Below, piece after piece: positions 62,829-64,000 of a DNA stretch of 64,000 nt. Each line of letters begins with the position of its first letter. Position 1 is the first letter of the stretch. The position numbers were made by a program, and so were the translations under genes. This DNA comes from Peribacillus frigoritolerans (GTDB taxonomy: Bacteria > Bacillota > Bacilli > Bacillales > Bacillaceae), in NCBI RefSeq assembly GCF_004358755.1, contig NZ_SMZY01000002.1, positions 1,178,001 to 1,242,000 of the forward strand. Direction: 5' to 3'. The notes beneath the pieces were generated by a model. The model was not told the origin of the DNA, ran no database searches, and saw only the letters and a program-made list of their open reading frames with translations.

Positions 62829-63758
62829 TTATAATTTAATTCCTCTTAATGCTCCATACTCCCTATGTTTCCTTTCAATATCAGATCCCCATAAGTTTAC
62901 ATACTTCTTTGTTATTGCTATGTCCTGATGACCCAAGATTGCCATAAGACTAAATGCATCAATTCCTGCTACAATCATTCGTTTTGCCATTGTATGTCTA
63001 AAGGTATGTGGACTTACACGTTTAGTTATTCGAGCATCCTTCCCATACTTCGTAAACCTCGTTTGTATACTATGAGGCTTCAACTCTCCATTATCTTGAG
63101 TAATAAAAAGTTTATCTGTTTCTACATTTCCTCTGATCTTAATGTATCTATTCAATTGCTCAACAGTAGTATCAGATAAGTAAACTGTTCTTTCAAATAA
63201 ATTTTTAGTTTTTCTAACAATAATTGAATTCTCCATTACATCATTTACTTCTATTCCTACTAACTCAGATAAGCGAACTCCTGTATCTAATAATATTAAT
63301 AGTATTACTTCATCCCTAAAGCCAATGAACGAATTTTGCTTTCTAATCGTCTTTAACAATGTTTCAATCTCTTTATTATCTAAGGTTTCAATTGTCTTTT
63401 GTCTGTCTCTTAGCAGCTTAATATTTCTCATTGGATTTTCATCAATATGCTTGTTTTTAGATAGAAAATTGTAAAAAGATCTTAGAGCTCTCAAACGAGT
63501 ATTAATACTAGTTACCTTCATGAGTTGTTTGCTTTGCAAAATGAATGTTTCAATATCAATTTGCAGACAATCAACTAGTTGCTTATTAATAATTTTCTTC
63601 GCTGCATGGAATTCATTTTTATAATACTCAATGGTAGCTGGTCTCAAGTTTCTTAAATAACAATCTCTAAAGAAGATTTCAAAAGCTTCATCATCTGTTA
63701 TTTTTTTCTTAAGCATTAGTAATTCTTCATTTGTAAGTTTTCCTCTTCTTCCCACCAC
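62829..63758 (-). CDS. tyrosine integrase of the element
   Basis: 309 residues, GTG start with AGGAGG upstream. XerC/D-like: N-terminal SAM-like core-binding domain, then the catalytic set Arg in DTGVRLSELVG, HxxR in HTFRHTMAKR, His in LGHQDI and Tyr in TKKYVNLW. Beside the intact tRNA copy, as typical for tRNA-targeting elements. Confidence 0.95.
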   Translation of the reverse strand: MVGRRGKLTNEELLMLKKKITDDEAFEIFFRDCYLRNLRPATIEYYKNEFHAAKKIINKQLVDCLQIDIETFILQSKQLMKVTSINTRLRALRSFYNFLSKNKHIDENPMRNIKLLRDRQKTIETLDNKEIETLLKTIRKQNSFIGFRDEVILLILLDTGVRLSELVGIEVNDVMENSIIVRKTKNLFERTVYLSDTTVEQLNRYIKIRGNVETDKLFITQDNGELKPHSIQTRFTKYGKDARITKRVSPHTFRHTMAKRMIVAGIDAFSLMAILGHQDIAITKKYVNLWGSDIERKHREYGALRGIKL

Positions 63759-63766
63759 AACCTCCT

Positions 63767-63797
63767 ACGCACACGATTCCACGCACACGATTTTGAA
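63767..63797. other. core-like direct repeats beside the integrase start
   Basis: ACGCACACGATT occurs twice in tandem (63767 and about 63781); the second reads on as TTTGAA, like the att core ACACGATTTTGAG. Candidate integrase arm sites. Confidence 0.5.
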
Positions 63798-63821
63798 TTA
63801 TTTATGTCGTGTAATTAAAAC

Positions 63822-63856
63822 AAAAAAAGACCTCAACATAATCGTTGAAGTCTTGA
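63822..63856 (-). terminator. element-borne terminator for tRNA-Leu
   Basis: AAGACTTCAAC/GTTGAGGTCTT stem with T7 on the minus strand, about 20 bases after the tRNA. It replaces the native one now at 49551. Confidence 0.8.
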
Positions 63857-63870
63857 TTTCTATAGATCTT

Positions 63871-63924
63871 TGATACCGGTGGTCGGGGTCGAACCGACAC
63901 TCCAGAGGAACACGATTTTGAGTC
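63871..63924. other. right attachment site
   Basis: 54 bases identical to 49609-49662; forms the 3' half of the intact tRNA-Leu. Confidence 0.95.
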
Positions 63925-63954
63925 GTGCGCGTCTGCCAATTCCGCCACACCGGC
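63874..63954 (-). tRNA. tRNA-Leu (CAA)
   Basis: Acceptor GCCGGTG/CACCGGT, anticodon loop CTCAAAA (anticodon CAA), long variable arm and T-loop GGTTCGACCCC. CCA is not encoded. The 3' half is supplied by the element. Confidence 0.92.
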
Positions 63955-63974
63955 AAATGAAATTGTGATGGATA

Positions 63975-64000
63975 TGGTGCCGAGGACCGGAATCGAACCG
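63975..64000 (-). tRNA. partial tRNA at the window edge, probably Leu
   Basis: Minus strand ends CGGTTCGATTCCGGTCC..CGGCACCA: a T-arm, acceptor 3' strand and encoded CCA. The sequence resembles the 3' end of Bacillus tRNA-Leu(TAA); the 5' part lies outside the window. Confidence 0.6.

Larger units (their letters stand above)
49609..63924. mobile_element. integrative element in tRNA-Leu(CAA), satellite- or plasmid-like
   Basis: About 14.3 kb between 54-bp perfect direct repeats of the tRNA 3' half. Contents right to left: integrase, RepA_N initiator with candidate origin, MerR-like protein, small gene, HEPN-type gene (opposite strand), DUF5659-like small gene, winged-helix protein, protease-capsid fusion, degenerate genes, ABC-3C operon, GIY-YIG nuclease. 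AT-richer than the host flank. No relaxase, type IV secretion, portal, terminase or tail gene seen. Most genes are on the minus strand. A phage satellite that brings its own capsid protein, or a mosaic of plasmid and prophage parts, are the two readings. Confidence 0.9.

Noticed and set aside
49609-63924. Integrative conjugative element
   Set aside because: No relaxase, coupling protein or type IV secretion gene is visible; RepA_N and capsid genes point to another type of element.

Overview
The window looks like chromosome from a spore-forming member of the Bacillaceae. Evidence: a GerA-type germination operon with a sigma-G-like promoter, the order queG - amidase gene - trmL - prkA - yhbH as known from Bacillus subtilis, strong GGAGG ribosome binding sites, CcpA-type cre sites, YesMN-type two-component systems and a tRNA cluster at the right end. 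I cannot name the species. Metabacillus or another Bacillus sensu lato genus would fit.

Host part (1-49600). 56-2325: di/tricarboxylate-type sensor kinase and regulator. 2443-7458: LacI-controlled CUT1 sugar ABC importer with a ThuA-like protein. 7667-9855: secreted alpha/beta hydrolase, small lipoprotein, ferritin-like protein. 9920-13858: germinant receptor operon in the order A-C-B plus a small D-like subunit. 14012-16694: OmpR-type two-component system. 16886-25221: LevR-type sigma-54 activator, a broken acyltransferase gene, and a chitobiose/cellobiose PTS operon (EIIB, EIIC, EIIA, GH4 phospho-glycosidase, ChbG deacetylase) behind a textbook -24/-12 promoter. 25355-30957: gabT, APC permease and gabD divergent from gabR. 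31043-40503: M48 protease fused to ankyrin repeats, yhbH, prkA, trmL, amidase, queG, a B3/4-domain protein and several very small genes. 40619: tRNA-Gly. 40809-48168: YesMN-type system and a second sugar ABC importer, separated by a 52-bp tandem repeat array. 48429-49565: small genes of unknown role.

Integrated element (49609-63924, about 14.3 kb). A 54-bp perfect direct repeat of the 3' half of tRNA-Leu(CAA) bounds an AT-rich element with a tyrosine integrase beside the intact tRNA copy. It carries a RepA_N-type initiator with three 23-bp-spaced repeats inside the gene (candidate origin), a MerR-like protein, small genes, a winged-helix protein, and an HK97-type prohead protease fused to a major capsid protein. 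No portal, terminase, tail or conjugation gene was recognised. This fits a phage satellite or an integrative plasmid/phage mosaic.

The cargo is the most interesting part. The first piece is a tight operon (54994 to 50273, minus strand) of a ComEC-like metallo-beta-lactamase protein, a trypsin-like serine protease, a small middle component and a Rad50-like ABC ATPase with a zinc hook. It matches the architecture of ABC-three-component (ABC-3C) conflict systems and is followed by an HTH/GIY-YIG nuclease. The second piece is a separate plus-strand gene (59651-61048) with a zinc ribbon and an HEPN-type RNAIGH motif, a candidate stand-alone RNase defence gene. Both are predictions from sequence only.
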